The notes beneath the pieces were generated by a model. That model saw only the letters and a program-made list of their open reading frames with translations. It had not been told where the DNA came from and did no database searches. This document shows, in pieces, positions 12,151 through 23,195 of a DNA stretch of 64,000 bases (the stretch's first letter is position 1; the number at the start of each line of letters is the position of its first letter). This DNA is from Glaciozyma antarctica PI12. Its lineage: Eukaryota; Basidiomycota; Microbotryomycetes; Kriegeriales; Camptobasidiaceae. Location: assembly GCA_002917775.1 (NCBI GenBank), contig KZ627150.1, positions 250,052 through 314,051 of the forward strand. Direction: 5' to 3'. Both the position numbers and the translations under genes were made by a program.

Positions 12151-13239
12151 ATGGCGTCTTTACTCAAAAGGCTCAGCCCACCCCGATTCCCCTTTCATCG
12201 AATAACTCCACCGACCACCTCAAGTCGGAACGCATCCACCAGCTCGTCCGACACCCTCTCCTTCCCAACTCATCCCAACCCGACTCCCTGGGAAATCTTC
12301 CACCTTCCTACGACTACACCTCTCACCGCCAGCCAAGTCAAACACCGCTACTACGAGCTCTGCCGCCTGTTCCACCCGGACGTCTCCCTCGCCGCCGCAC
12401 CTCCGTCGATCAAGGGCAAGGAGAAGGTCAAGGACACGTCCAAGGAGTTCAAGCAAATCGTAGCAGCGTACGAGATCCTCCGCAACCCCGCCAAACGAGC
12501 CGTCTACCTCCGCAACGGTCGAGCTCCCCGCGACGCGAACGGCGACGTCTGGTCCCAAGCGGGCGGGTACGACTTCTCGCGCGGACACGCGCGCACGTAC
12601 AAACGGGGTCCGTACCCCTCTGCAGCGTGGGACTGGGCGGATCCGCATAACCCGCATTTCCGCCCTGGAGCAGCGGGGACGGGGATGCCGACGGGCTCAG
12701 CATCGGGGTGGAACTCGACTGGACACCTCACGTCGAATGGAACCGTCTTCCTCGTCTTGCTAGGCTTAACGATCGTCGTTACGCCCATCTCGGTGTGGAG
12801 CCTCGTACCGCCTGAATCGATCTTGCCAGCGGGAGCGGTGAGGAACGCTGTCGTTGATGGAGTGCGGACGGAGAGCGATTGGAGGAATATGGGAGGGGAT
12901 CGGAGGCATCGTGATGCTGTGAGGGCGTTGGAGCAGGCGAGGAGGGAGGCCAAGGTCAACGGGATGAAGACGCGGGAAGCGCTCAAGTGAGTTTCGAGGA
13001 CGAGTGCGAAGGAGGGACGCTGATTTCGGACTTTGCGCAGGCGTCGAGTGCGAGAAATCGAGAACACGAGGGCGTATCAGCGGGCGTTGGAGGTGGAGAG
13101 CGTGGCTAGGCACGAGCAAGGAACGGGGCACGTCTCGGCAGCGCCAGCGTTGCCCGCAACTTCGCTCCCCTCTCCTTCACTTCCGCCCCCCTCCCTTCCT
13201 TCCCCTCCTTCGCTACCTTCACCGAGCTCATCGTTGTAG
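12151..13239 (+). CDS. Mitochondrial-type J-domain protein with one membrane segment
   Basis: Hsp40-family co-chaperone that would stimulate an Hsp70, probably in mitochondria. Two exons (12151-12986, 13041-13239) give 344 residues. Residues 1-35 are rich in Ser, Arg and Pro with no acidic residues, like a presequence. The J domain spans about residues 47-120, with TPWEIFHLP at its start, the invariant HPD in CRLFHPDVS, and the helix FKQIVAAYEILRNPAKRAVYL. A single hydrophobic segment, TVFLVLLGLTIVVTPISV, lies near residue 200, followed by a charged helical tail and a Pro/Ser-rich end. Layout resembles yeast Jid1, but the match is only by architecture. It is divergent from the Y14 gene across about 215 bases. 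Confidence 0.82.
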
Positions 13240-13438
13240 ATCGTGCGTGCCCATTCCCCTCCTCAGTCCTTGCCAAATCTAACCCCGACCTCGCAGATGA
13301 AACCTCCTTCGCAGTCGTAGTCTCCCCTCCTTCGCAATTCGCAACTTTCTTATCTCGCGTCCAAAGCAAGCAGTCGATTCCGCGAGCGAGAGATTACTGC
13401 TCTCATACCGATACACCTTGCATTCCTGCTCCATCTCA

Positions 13439-14946
13439 CTACCCTGCTCTCCCAGCTCCCACCTCAGCAACACTCAGCAAGCCCCCAAGCCCTCTAACTT
13501 TCTCCTCAAACGCCCTCTCCATCTCCTCCACCTCCCTCCTCGTCCCCTCCAACATCTTCCTCAACTTCTCCCTCCTCTCCTCCACCCCGTCCTTCCCCAT
13601 CGCCAACTCCCTCAACCCCCCTTCCATCCCATCCTCCTCCTTCCTCCTCTTCTTCCCCTCCAACACCTCCTTCACTCTCCACGGATCCAATACCCCTGCG
13701 AGCAACTCATGATTCTTCGCAAACCTCGCCACAGCAACCTGCCGCGCTGAAACGAGGTCGAGGATATCGCTCGTCTCCTCCTCCGCCGGCAACGGCGGCG
13801 CCGCTTTCGTCCTCTGCTGCGGTTGTCGTTGAGCGAGTTTCTGAGCCTGGGCTTGCATCATCTGAACTTGTTGAGCTTGCTGTTGCTGGAGCACATGAGC
13901 TTGTGAGGCGGCTTGTTGGTGTGCGAGGAGCTGGGCCGCTTGGAGGGAGTAAGGGGGTGGAACACCTTGTTGTTGAGCGAGGGAGGCGGAGTAGGCTGCT
14001 TGGGCTTGGTGGTGCACGAGAGCTTGTTGAGCCGCGTGCTGTTGCTGTTGTTGGAGGTATTGGGCCTGGAGAGCTTGGTGCGAGGGCTGGGAGGGAGGGC
14101 CGAGGTGCTGTTGCTGGCGAGCGTAGGGCTGGACGGAGGAAGGAGGAGGAGGAAAGCTGGATTGGGGTTGAAGGCGGTTCGAGGGAGGGACGGAAGAGGG
14201 AGGAGCGTTGGGGGGTGCGAAACCAGGGAGCATGCCTGGTCCTCCTGCTGGTGGGCGATTACGACCTCCGAAGATGAGGACGGGGTCGGTGGGAGCTGCG
14301 TCCTTGGGGAGGGGATAGGCGCGGATAGGCTGGCGCTCCCAGCCTGTTGGAGCGTTCGGCGCGCCTCCTCCACCTGCTCCGCCGTTGTCGTCCTTCCCCC
14401 AGTACGATAGCCATAGTCCCGGGTGTCCCGCTCCAGCTCTGATGCGGTACCGCTTTCGAAATCGCGAGAGCTTCATCTCTGGCGAGTCGGGGAGGAGCCC
14501 AGAGTTCCGAGAAGTCGGGGGGCAGTGACCATGGATCATCGTGAGGCATTCGAGCTCGACGTTGACTTGAGAGACGAGGGTGGGGTTGAGGCCGGAGACG
14601 GGGGCGGAGACGAGGTGGGTCGTAATAGAGGAGCGTTCGGGAGGGTTGGAGGGGAGGTAGCGAAGGCCGTCGGAGGGAGGGGGGCGATGAGGGGGGTGTA
14701 GGAACGAGATGAGGACGGTACCAGCTGTGCTCGAGATGAGCTCGAGATGATCCGCGTTGTAGAACCTAGCTACTCACCTTCGGGGCGATCCACGTACTCC
14801 CAGTGGAACGGCGTCTCGCCCGTCGACCAGCCTGTCCATGGAGCGTTCGCCAGAAGCTCAGCGACGTACTGCTCGGCTGGCGGTGCGGTGAACGCTGGAA
14901 GGGCTGTAGCTGACTTGAGCCAGAACTCTGCCGCGGGGGAAGCCAT
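13439..14946 (-). CDS. SSR4: SWI/SNF and RSC chromatin-remodelling subunit Ssr4
   Basis: Accessory subunit of the fungal SWI/SNF and RSC remodellers, nuclear. Two exons (14946-14778, 14724-13439) give 484 residues. The N-terminal SSR4 domain shows FHWEYVDRPEAGTVLISFLH, then PPPSDGLRYLP, a stretch ending in MIHGHCPPTSRN, and RFRKRYRIRAGAGHPGLWLSY. This layout matches S. pombe Ssr4. The middle is a long Gln/Ala/Pro-rich region (several runs of 4-5 Gln), likely disordered. The C-terminal 100 residues are a charged helix with the sequence RRKEEDGMEGGL. The start ATG 14946 gives a good N-terminus (MASPAAEFWLKSA). ARP9, another subunit of the same complexes, lies 6 kb away. Confidence 0.85.
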
Positions 14947-15081
14947 TCGGCTCAGAGGTGGAGGGCGAGAGAAGAAAGAGGCAGCAGCGATCAACAACGA
15001 GACGAACCTTGCGTCCGCGTGCAGACGGCGACGACGACGCTGCCTTCCGCTCTTGCTCTCCTGCCACAGCGTACACTCGAG

Positions 15082-16122
15082 ATGTTTTCCACACCTACGC
15101 CAGGAGACGTGTTGGAAGTCGCGCCCACCCCTGCTTCCCTCCCACCTGCTGCTTCTCTTCGCGAACCGCAACTTCTTCTCGTTTTGGCTGGCGTTGTCGG
15201 CTCGGGCAAGAGCACGCTGGCGCACGCTATGGCTGCGAACCTTCCTGTGAGTCCCTTGACTTGGCTCGCTGGGCTGGCGAAGTCTCACGCCCGAAGCACG
15301 CAGCGTTGGGCTCGGGTCAATCAAGACGACCTAGGAGACCGCCGAGCGTGCGAGGACATGGTCAAGATGTACCTATCAAAGGTACACTAGGAGCGGAGCC
15401 TCCACACGAGCTAGTGTCTCACGCGAGACTCGAACGCAGGGCTTGAACGTCGTCGTCGACCGACAGAACTTTGATGAAGGCCAGCGACGAACGTGGCTCG
15501 AGATAGGGACGCAATTCCCTGGCGTAAGCGTTCGGGGCATGGTAATGGGAACAACGCCTTTGGTGAGCTGCTTGTATTTGTGCCGACAACCGAATCTAAC
15601 GCCGCTAATTTCTCGCAGGAGTGCCGCCAGCGACTTCAGATTCGTACGAACCATCCCACTATCGGCGACCCTCAACTCGCTACAGAGCTTCTCGAAAAGT
15701 TCTTGGTTCTGTGGTCAGAACCCAAGCTCGAAGAGGTACGTTCCTTCTCCCCTGCTCCTTCAATCCCCACTCATTCCGTCGACAGGGCTTCGACTAACCT
15801 CCTCACCCTCCCCTCCCTTCCGCCGTCCCCCCTCCTCGACGCCACTCTCCTCGCCTCTCTCCTCCTCGCCCTCTCCCAATCGCCCTTCAACCCCCTCGGC
15901 GCACAACAGCGTCAACCGCGTCCTCGGGCCTCGCAAGGCTGGCGACCTCCGCAGGGCGGGTATGCACCACCTCGGGGCGCACCGAGAGGTGGGAATTCGT
16001 GGAGAGGAGCGCCGCAGGGCTCGCGGGACGGAGCGTCACAGGGAACTTGGGGAGAAGGAGCAGCGCACGCTTGGGGAGGAGGAGGAAGGTCGCTGGGAGC
16101 CGCGCCGCCGGGGAATCCATGA
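15082..16122 (+). CDS. P-loop polynucleotide-kinase-like protein with a Gly/Arg-rich tail
   Basis: AAA_33-type kinase related to the 5'-kinase module of polynucleotide kinases. Exons 15082-15246, 15304-15381, 15440-15562 and 15619-15735 hold the domain. Walker A is GVVGSGKST (about residue 39), then RWARVNQDDLG, the VVVDRQNFDEGQRRTWLEI block typical of these kinases, and ECRQRLQIRTNHPTI. After 15735 the model is uncertain. The open frame continues through a Pro/Ser stretch into a tail with repeated PPRGAPRGG-type motifs (about 15900-16122). An intron of 50 bases ending at 15785 would give EEGFD, a typical family end-block, but then meets a stop. A longer intron to 15909 also keeps frame. The ATG at 15082 is the first in frame. 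It shares a short divergent promoter with SSR4. The substrate is unknown. Confidence 0.7.
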
Positions 16123-16436
16123 TGCCGCGAGCTTCTCCTTTGTTCACATCTAAGGGGGTTGCTGTTCACGCTCTCCGAATCTTGCATTCTCTCTCTGCTA
16201 GTCGCTGCCGCTGCTTCATTGCCTCCTCGCGGTGGCGTCGAATCAACAAGCTCGCTCTCACATCTCCACTCCTCCTCCTCCTACTCTCCACTCCTTTTAA
16301 GCCCATCCCCAGCTTCCTGCCTCCCCTCCATAATCGGCGCCTCTCCGCTCGCTCCGCCCTTCCCTCTCTCCCACCCCAACAACCCCTCCAGCACCCTATT
16401 CCTCCCTCTCTCCTCCTCCCACCTCTCCTCCACCAC
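16123..16436. other. Gap between two convergent genes
   Basis: Holds the 3' ends of the kinase-like gene and of the coiled-coil gene. It is C/T-rich on the plus strand. No gene is supported. Confidence 0.4.
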
Positions 16437-18487
16437 CTACCAGCACCTCCAGTCAAGCTCCCCAATCCTCGCATAGCACCTCGAAATCTTCTCCTTCTGC
16501 TCAATGAGCTTAAGCCGGACGCGGTCGCTGATGTGCTCGAATTGGGTTTGAGTCGAGGAGAGTCGGGTGTGGAGGTCTTCGATGGTGGATTCGGAGGTGC
16601 GGAGGAGGTAGGAGAGGCTGTGAGGGGAGTTAATAGGGAAGAAGATTGAGGAGGGAAGAAGATTAGGGGACGGACCGGTCGCGGTCGGCTTCGAGGTGCG
16701 AGATGAGGGCGTGAAAGTCGGTGCTGGTGCTGGTGTTGGCCGCATTGGAAGCGTTCGACGCGTGTTGCTGAGGAAGAGGTGCGTCAGATATGGATAAGGC
16801 GGAAGATGGAGGGACGCACGCCTTCGCAGAGCCGCTCGAGAGCCGCTCGCTCGTTCGTGACTTTGTTGAGGTCACTGCGAAGCCGCGTAACTTGAGAGCT
16901 GAGGTCTTGGATCGTCGAAGCGAGAGCTTCCTGTTGTCTGCTGGTCATAGCTTAGTCATGGAGGGAAAAGGTAAAGGTGGGAAGCACGAACGCTCGGGCT
17001 CCGTATTGACGACCTTCGACGTCGGAGGGTTCGTCGTCTGAACTCGAGGAGGACTCCCTCGCACGTCGTCCAGCACTGCGCCCCATCCTCTCCACCTGTA
17101 CAAATAATTAGCTCCGAAAACTCGCGCGCGACAGAGAGAAAACGCACCTCCCGCTCAAGCGCGCGAACCTCGGCCTCGAGCTGAGCTGTCCGTCCGGAGC
17201 TCGAACGCGCGGCGGCTGCCTGTACATGGGGAGCGTCAAAAACTGATGCGTTGGGCTGCTGCTTTAGAAGTTTCGAAGAATCTCCTCCTCGCTGCGAGGG
17301 ATGGTCAACGTCGTTCCTGAAGAATGCTGAGGTCCTGGAAATCACGCACTGGTCCAGGCTGGAATTCGTTCACCAAAGGATCGACGTCTGGCGGTAGAGG
17401 AACATTCTCCGGGGCAAGCACGTTGACTGGGCGTCCAAGTCCGAGGAGTGTATCGAACGAGCCGTAAAGATCGGCCATTTCCTTCCTCCGCAGGGCCTGA
17501 TCCGCCTCCAGTCTTGCAATCTGCGAGAATGTCGTCAGCTGTCTTGATCACCTGCAGCAACGCCCACGACATACCTCCTCGTCGCGTTCAAAGAGCAGTC
17601 GATCCGCCTCCCGTCGCACTCGTTCCAGCTCCCGCGACAGATCCGCAACGACTTGACGAGTCCGTAAGCGTGGGGGCAACGCAGCGATAGGTTCGCATTG
17701 CTGGCGTTGTGCCCGAGAGGTCGTGCGGCGTGTCACATCGGAAGATGAAGAGGAGGATGAAGCGGAAGAGGAGCGACGCGAGTGCGAGGCGACGGGGATG
17801 ACTGGGGTTTGAGGTCAACGAGCTGCGCGTCTAGTGCTCAGTTCCATACTTACTGACGGGTCTTAGAGCAGTCAAGGAAGTCTCAAGTCGCGTCGTGCGG
17901 TCGTTCAGCACCTTCCCACCTACGATCCGTCCGACATCAGCTCTCTCCGGCTCTAACCCACGCCAAAGAGCTCACAAGTCCTTCCCAAAGCTCCCAGATC
18001 CTCGTTCGCTCTTCTCTCTTCCCTCCATCGTCCCTCCCATACACCACACAGTGCCCGCAGGCCATCCCGCTCCTCTTCGAGCCGCACGAGCTCCTTCCGC
18101 TGCGAGAGCCGTAACGAGGATAGAGTTGATTCGGAAGCGGCGAGACGGTTAGACAGCGTGTTCAGGTGAGCTGTAAGGTGGGAGAGTGAGGTGCGGAGGT
18201 TGGTGACCTGCTCGACAAACAAAGGGGTCAGTTGATTGACGGAGGGAGGGTGCCGGCGCGACACGAAGAGGGTAACGCACCTTCTGCTCAGCTATCAAAG
18301 CTTCCCGCTTGTTCTGGCTACCTCCGCTCCGACGAGAAAGCTCTTGGAGAGCGCGAAGAAGAGCCGGTGAGGATTGAAGGAGGCGAAGGTCCGAGGGAGA
18401 GATGCCTGGGGACAGAGGTGTGAGGAACGCCAGCAGCGCCTCGATCGCTGGAGTAGAAAGGGCGTTCAAGGCGTTCAGTCCACTCAT
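16437..18487 (-). CDS. Coiled-coil protein, possibly Msd1/SSX2IP (ADIP)-like
   Basis: Not recognised with certainty. About eight exons join in frame from MSGLNALNALSTPAIEALL to a stop at 16437. The N-terminal 70 residues are a hydrophobic helical block (LTPLSPGISPSDLRLLQSSP). Long coiled coils follow: LSHLTAHLNTLSNRLAASES, ELVRLEEERDGLRAL, VADLSRELERVRREADRL, QLEAEVRALEREV and LSSQVTRLRSDLNKV. A Ser/Arg-rich linker separates them. The C-terminal exon reads LSYLLRTSESTIEDL and VRLKLIEQKEKISRCYARIG. A short helical head followed by coiled coils ending in this kind of block suggests the family of spindle-pole or centrosome anchors (S. pombe Msd1, animal SSX2IP), but this is inference from layout. 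Each exon boundary has good splice signals, so the gene itself is well supported. Confidence 0.7.
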
Positions 18488-18618
18488 ACGAGGGGACGGT
18501 GCCGTTGAAGGCTGAGGAAGGAGGTCAAGAGGGAGTCCACTCGAACTCGACGCGCGACGAGCAACTGTCTCCCTCCTTCCGCCCGCCTCGCTGGTTCAAC
18601 TCGAGTGGAAGCTGCCTC

Positions 18619-21018
18619 ATGAGCAGCTACAGCGTCGTCTTGGAACTCTTTGACCATACCGCCCATCAGCCAACCTTTGCTCCCTCCCCACTCGTTCCTT
18701 CGACCCGCACCGGACTCCCTCCAGCTCTCGACGCCGACCTCCTCTCCAAGCAGAACCTAGTCCTCCCTGCTAGCTTCTGGCAACGCCTACCCGCCCGCCG
18801 CCGCCTCGACAGCAGCAGCACCACCACTCGCGTCGCCCCACCTTCGGCAGCTCATCCTGGCGTCTGGTCCGAATCCAGCGCCTCCTTCTCCCCACCCTCC
18901 ATCGCCACAGCCGCCCTCTACACTCCGTCACAAGCGCATCCATCTCAGCAAACCGCCAAGCTCGACTTCCGCTTCGGACCTCTCTCAATCGAGTGGGTGG
19001 ACTACCCCGCTGCCCGAGCTCCCATGTCNNNNNNNNNNNNNNTCCCCCCCCCCCCCCCCCACACCCCCCCCAACCGTCGGATCCTCCACCCAACGTCCTC
19101 GAGCTCTCTCGAAACCGGTCGCGAAGGAGCGGCCACCGAAGCCGCCGGAGACTTCGGGGACGACGGAGCTGCACTGGGGGATGATCCACCTTTATCGCGA
19201 GGCGGGAGCTGCGGAGGAGAGCTCGGAGAAGGAGAAGAAGGCGGCGCTCGAGGCGGACGATGGGACGGTCGTGGGGATGATCAGCGTGCCGGGCAACATA
19301 ACCGCGGCGGGTCTGTTGACGTTCATCGCACCGGCTTTGGAATCGGTCGCGCAGTTGAGGATGCTGAGGTGCGTCATGTTGAGCTGGAGATGAAGGAACG
19401 AGGAGCTGATGCTCTGTCGCAGGGACTCGACGCCGAATCGCACGATGGTGCTGATCCGCTTTCGCGAAGCCGCGGACGCAGACGAGTTTCGTCGCATGTA
19501 CAACGGGCGCTCATTCCACGACAGCAAGGAGGTTCGTAGCCCGCTGGGTTCGGTTTTCGTTCCCGCATTAATACTTCCTCCTTAGAGCGAAGTCTGCCAC
19601 GTCGTCGCCATCTCCTCGATCAAGCTCAAGACCTCCACAATCCCTCCCTTCACCTTCCCCTACTCCCACTCGGATCTCGACACGACTCCCTCAGACCTCG
19701 TCGAGCTTCCTACCTGCCCAGTCTGCCTCGAACGCATGGACTACAACGTCTCGGGCCTCATCCAGATTCTCTGCACCCATTCGTTCCACTGCAACTGCTT
19801 GCTGAAGTGGGGAGATTCGCGGTACGTCCTCTACTTCCATAGCATCGCACCGAGCGAGACTAACGCCTTGCGAAATCAGCTGCCCTGTTTGTCGCTCGAC
19901 CAATTTCCGCAACGGCGCTCGCAAAGCGACACTTTCCTCCCCCGTCGAATCTCACTGCGGTACGTCCACCTCGCTCTCCATTTCACATCGCTCACTAACA
20001 TTTCATCCTTCAGCCGTCTGCCAATCCGACTCAAACCTCTGGTTCTGCATTATCTGCGGAAACGTCGGCTGGTGCGTCCTCCCCCCATCTGGTCATTCGC
20101 ACCTCTGACCCATCCTCCCATAGCGGTCGATACCAAGGCGGTCACGCACACTCCCACTACGAAGAAAGCCGCCACAACTTTGCGATGGAGCTCGAGACCT
20201 CTCGCGTCTGGGCCTACTCATCCGACGAGTACGTTCACCGCCTGATCCGGAATCGCGCGGACGGGATGCTCGTCGAACTACCTTCCTCGAGTCTCGGAAA
20301 AGTGGAGGAGAAGGAGAAAGGGGACAAAGGAGGGCCAGATCGGGATGCGGAAGAATCGCAGGATAAGCTCGAGGCTATGGGGGTCGAGTACACGGTTATG
20401 ATGACGGGACAATTGGAGTTGCAGAGGGGGTATTATGAGGAGGAGATTGGGAGGAGGAGGGAGGAGAATGGGGTGCTTAGAAGGAAGTGGGAGGAGAGCT
20501 TGGTGGAGGGGACGAGGGGGGCGAAGGAGAGAGCTGAGCTGGGGAGGAGGCTTGAGGAGGTGGTGCGGAGGGCGGAGAGGGAGAGGGAGGAGTTGGAGAA
20601 GAGGTTGGATGGGGCGGCGAAGGCGAAGGGGGAGGACGAGGCGAGAAGGAAGAAGGAGCGGGCGGAGGCGGTCAAGGTGCGGAAGGAGGTGGATAAGCAG
20701 CTCGAGGCGGAGAGAGCGGTGACGGCGAGTTTGACGGAGAATTTGGGGCATTTGAGAGCAGAGATTGCGAAGAGGGACAACGAGACGAAGGAGCTGAGAG
20801 TCGAGATTGACGACTTGAGGGACCAGATGCGAGATGTGATGGTGCGTCCTTGATCTTTCTCTCAGTTTTGGACGAGTGGAAGCTGATGGTTCGTTGATGC
20901 AGTTCGCTCTCAGTGCGCGCGACAAGATCGAGGAGCAAGGCGGCGAGATGGAGGGAGGGAGCGTCAGCGTGCCAGCGCCGACGCCAACGCCCAGTGCGAG
21001 GAGGAAGAAGAAGCGGTA
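18619..21018 (+). CDS. ETP1: BRAP2/ETP1-type RING and UBP zinc-finger ubiquitin ligase
   Basis: Homologue of BRCA1-associated protein 2 (yeast Etp1), a cytoplasmic RING E3. Domain order: an N-terminal region with SVVLELFDHTAHQPTF; an RRM-like BRAP2 domain with MISVPGNITAAGLLTFIAP and TMVLIRFREAADADEFRRMY; a RING finger CPVCLERMD to CTHSFHCNCLLKW to CPVCR; a UBP zinc finger with CAVCQ, LWFCIICGNVGCGRYQGGHA and HNFAMEL; then a coiled coil of about 200 residues and a basic end RRKKKR. A 14-base N gap at 19029-19042 sits in a C-run inside exon 1, so the frame across it cannot be read. Downstream of it the frame is clean from about 19140. Later introns keep frame. Confidence 0.92.
19029..19042. 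other. Assembly gap (14 N) beside a poly-C run
   Basis: Fourteen unknown bases are followed by about 18 C residues inside the first exon of the BRAP2 gene. This is probably a sequencing failure in a homopolymer or Pro-rich coding stretch. The true length is unknown. Confidence 0.95.
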
Positions 21019-21066
21019 GTCGCGTTCGAGGGGGCAATGCACAACATTTCAAAGCGTTGGGCAAGT

Positions 21067-22827
21067 TTACAGGGCGTCGAGTAGGCGGTAATAGGCCGGT
21101 CCTTTGGTGGAGTAGTCGGACTTGGACTGCGAAGCGAGGAAGTTAGTGAGAAGCTTCGTCAATGAGAGGATCGTCGTACCATAAACAGCTTTGACTGTGT
21201 GTCTGAGATCAAGAGCTGCGAAGAACCAAGTCACGTCAGTCCAGCTTCCAGCGAATGCGGTCGTCGAGAGCGCACCTTGGCCATGATGCAGCCTCCGAGG
21301 TAGCAGCCCAGCTCGCCGCCCCGCTCCTTGTACTCGGAAAAGTAGTCCGGAACCCTCGCGTACCGCAGCGCCTTGGGCTGAGTTTCTGAGCCTGACTCGG
21401 CGTCGATAACGAAAGGCGAGAGGAGGGGAACGAGGGCAGCAGCGAGAGCTGCGAGAACTTTGCGTTAGCGTCCATCCAGCACGAGAAGAAGGAAAGAGGA
21501 GCGCACCTGGGATGTTGGCGACCTTGCCGGAGCTGACGATCACGACTCCGTCCCAGACGAACCGCCGCACCTCGACGTCCTCAACCTGCTCCACCACGAT
21601 GCCGATGACCACCAGCACACCAAAATACACTACCGCCTTCCCCTCGTACCTTCCCTCCAATCCCAGCAGTGCCGCTTCAGGCGAGGCAGAAGGAGCGAGT
21701 TCGGCGAGGATGGAGGGGAAGAAGAGAGGCTCGAGGTACCGGTGTCGTGCGGGACCGACGCTGATCGCCTCTGCCTCCGGATCAAGCGGGTGCGGCACCT
21801 CGACAAAGTCTCCCTCCTCCTCGTCTTCGCCCGACGCAGCAGCCTTTTTCCCCTTCTTGTCCTTCCTCCCAACGACCTTGTCCACCTTCCCCTCGACGAG
21901 CACCTTGGCGACATCAAAGTTCCCCTCCTCGTCCTCTCCCACTACGCGCACGGGCGCAAGTGGCATCTTCATGAGCGGGGAGGAGAACGCGATCGTATCT
22001 CCCGCTTTCAAACTCGCAATCATCGTCCTAAGCGCCGCGACGAGGTGCTCCTTCCCCAGCTCCGCTCCCTGGCCAATCTTGGCTACGAGCCCAGGGTCCT
22101 CCTTGAGCATCTGCAGCGCGACCCAGTCGTCCAAGCACCCTTCATCGACCGCGACGCGCATCGTAGCGCTCTCGACGAGCTGGCTCTCATGCACGACCGA
22201 CACCTCGCTCCCTTCCCCTCTTGCGCCGATATCGAGGACGACAGAGCTGAGGACTCCGGCGGAGGCGGCGGCGAAGAAAGGGCGGGAGGAGATGAGGAGT
22301 TGAGGGACGAGTAGGCGCTCGAAGAGGAGGGCGTGGAATTGGTCGACGAGGAGAGGGGGAAGGTGTGGAGGGAGAGAGAGGAGGACGGGGTGGGCAAGAG
22401 GAGGGCGGGGGATAGCGAGGGCGATGTGGAAGATGTAGCGCCTGTTGGGTTCGTTGTCAGCGTGGGGAGGAGGGAGGAGGAGAGGAGGGACGGACAGGAT
22501 GGCTTCTACGCCTGTCCAGTCGACTACTTCGAGGCCGTAACGCGAAACGACCATGGGATGCACCACCTCGAGCTCCTCTCCTGCTGCTTCTGCGGCTAAG
22601 AGATGCTGGCCGACGACGTAGTCCGTGATCTTGTAGGGAGCGGCAGCAGGACGGCGGCCAATTCGCGTAGAGAGCTCCTGCGGGCGAGGCGTCAGCAGGC
22701 CGACGCGAGGCTGACAGTGGTAACGCACGACAAGAGGTGCGCGGATGAGGTCGTGGACTCCTACACCGGCGCGGATCACGCCTGCGGTGACACAGACGAT
22801 CAACAACAGCTCGTCGCGAGGTGGCAT
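21067..22827 (-). CDS. ARP9: Actin-related protein Arp9 of SWI/SNF and RSC
   Basis: Nuclear actin-like subunit of chromatin remodellers. The start is MPPRDELLLIVCVTAGVIRAG at ATG 22827, with an intron after RAPLV. Actin-fold blocks are diverged: YKITDYVVGQHLLAAEAAGEE, then RYIFHIALAIPRPPLAHPVLLSLP, and a phosphate-loop-like SSVVLDIGARGEGSEVSVVH. Late blocks are WDGVVIVSSGKVANIP, PDYFSEYKERGGELGCYLGG, and the C-terminal SKLFMSKSDYSTKGPAYY. The nucleotide-site signatures of true actin are missing, as in Arp9. An acidic Lys-rich insert (KDKKGKK, EDEEEGD) sits mid-protein. The second intron has a less usual donor, gtccgt. The terminal two exons only read correctly in phase 0 across introns, which is why the raw open frame looks different. 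The gene converges on BRAP2, with stops about 50 bases apart. Confidence 0.85.
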   Translation of the reverse strand: MPPRDELLLIVCVTAGVIRAGVGVHDLIRAPLVVRYHCQPRVGLLTPRPQELSTRIGRRPAAAPYKITDYVVGQHLLAAEAAGEELEVVHPMVVSRYGLEVVDWTGVEAILSVPPLLLPPPHADNEPNRRYIFHIALAIPRPPLAHPVLLSLPPHLPPLLVDQFHALLFERLLVPQLLISSRPFFAAASAGVLSSVVLDIGARGEGSEVSVVHESQLVESATMRVAVDEGCLDDWVALQMLKEDPGLVAKIGQGAELGKEHLVAALRTMIASLKAGDTIAFSSPLMKMPLAPVRVVGEDEEGNFDVAKVLVEGKVDKVVGRKDKKGKKAAASGEDEEEGDFVEVPHPLDPEAEAISVGPARHRYLEPLFFPSILAELAPSASPEAALLGLEGRYEGKAVVYFGVLVVIGIVVEQVEDVEVRRFVWDGVVIVSSGKVANIPGALLFPSSRAGWTLTQSSRSSRCCPRSPPLAFRYRRRVRLRNSAQGAAVREGSGLLFRVQGAGRRAGLLPRRLHHGQGALSTTAFAGSWTDVTWFFAALDLRHTVKAVYGTTILSLTKLLTNFLASQSKSDYSTKGPAYYRLLDAL

Positions 22828-23195
22828 TGAGGGCGAGGCGGGGTTGCTGGAGGAGTCGGCGCTGGCGGAGGGTGGTGGTCTAGGTGACGGCGCGGGTCGT
22901 GAGTAGTCAAGGAAGAAGCTGAGGAGTTGGGAGCTGGGAGCGACCCGACAGGCGAAGCGACGAGGTTGCCCAAGCGCCCAAGGGGCCAGCTCGAGCCCTG
23001 TCGAAGTAGTGCGCGCTCGGACTGGAGCTTGAGGAGCAGCCCTCCTCCCTCCAGTTCCTCTCTTGGAGTGCTCAACAAGCTCGTTTACACCTTATCCAGC
23101 TCAAGATCCTCTCGCCGACCGCCGACCTCGCCAGCAGTTGTTCCAACAAGCGACCTACACCACCTCGCCGCTCCAGCCGCGTTGCTCTCCCTCCA
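22828..23195. promoter_or_regulatory. Divergent promoter between ARP9 and ERG7
   Basis: About 370 bases separate two divergent starts. I see no gene. A C/T-rich stretch precedes the ERG7 ATG. No sterol-response element was recognised by eye. Confidence 0.45.

Noticed and set aside
15019-15390. Earlier start for the kinase-like gene at 15019
   Set aside because: The codon there is GTG. The first ATG in frame is 15082, which leaves the Walker A motif complete.
18499-19539. 346-codon plus-strand frame running across the N gap
   Set aside because: It changes from real BRAP2 sequence before the gap to an out-of-frame reading after it. The true frame downstream is the one with MISVPGNITAAG.
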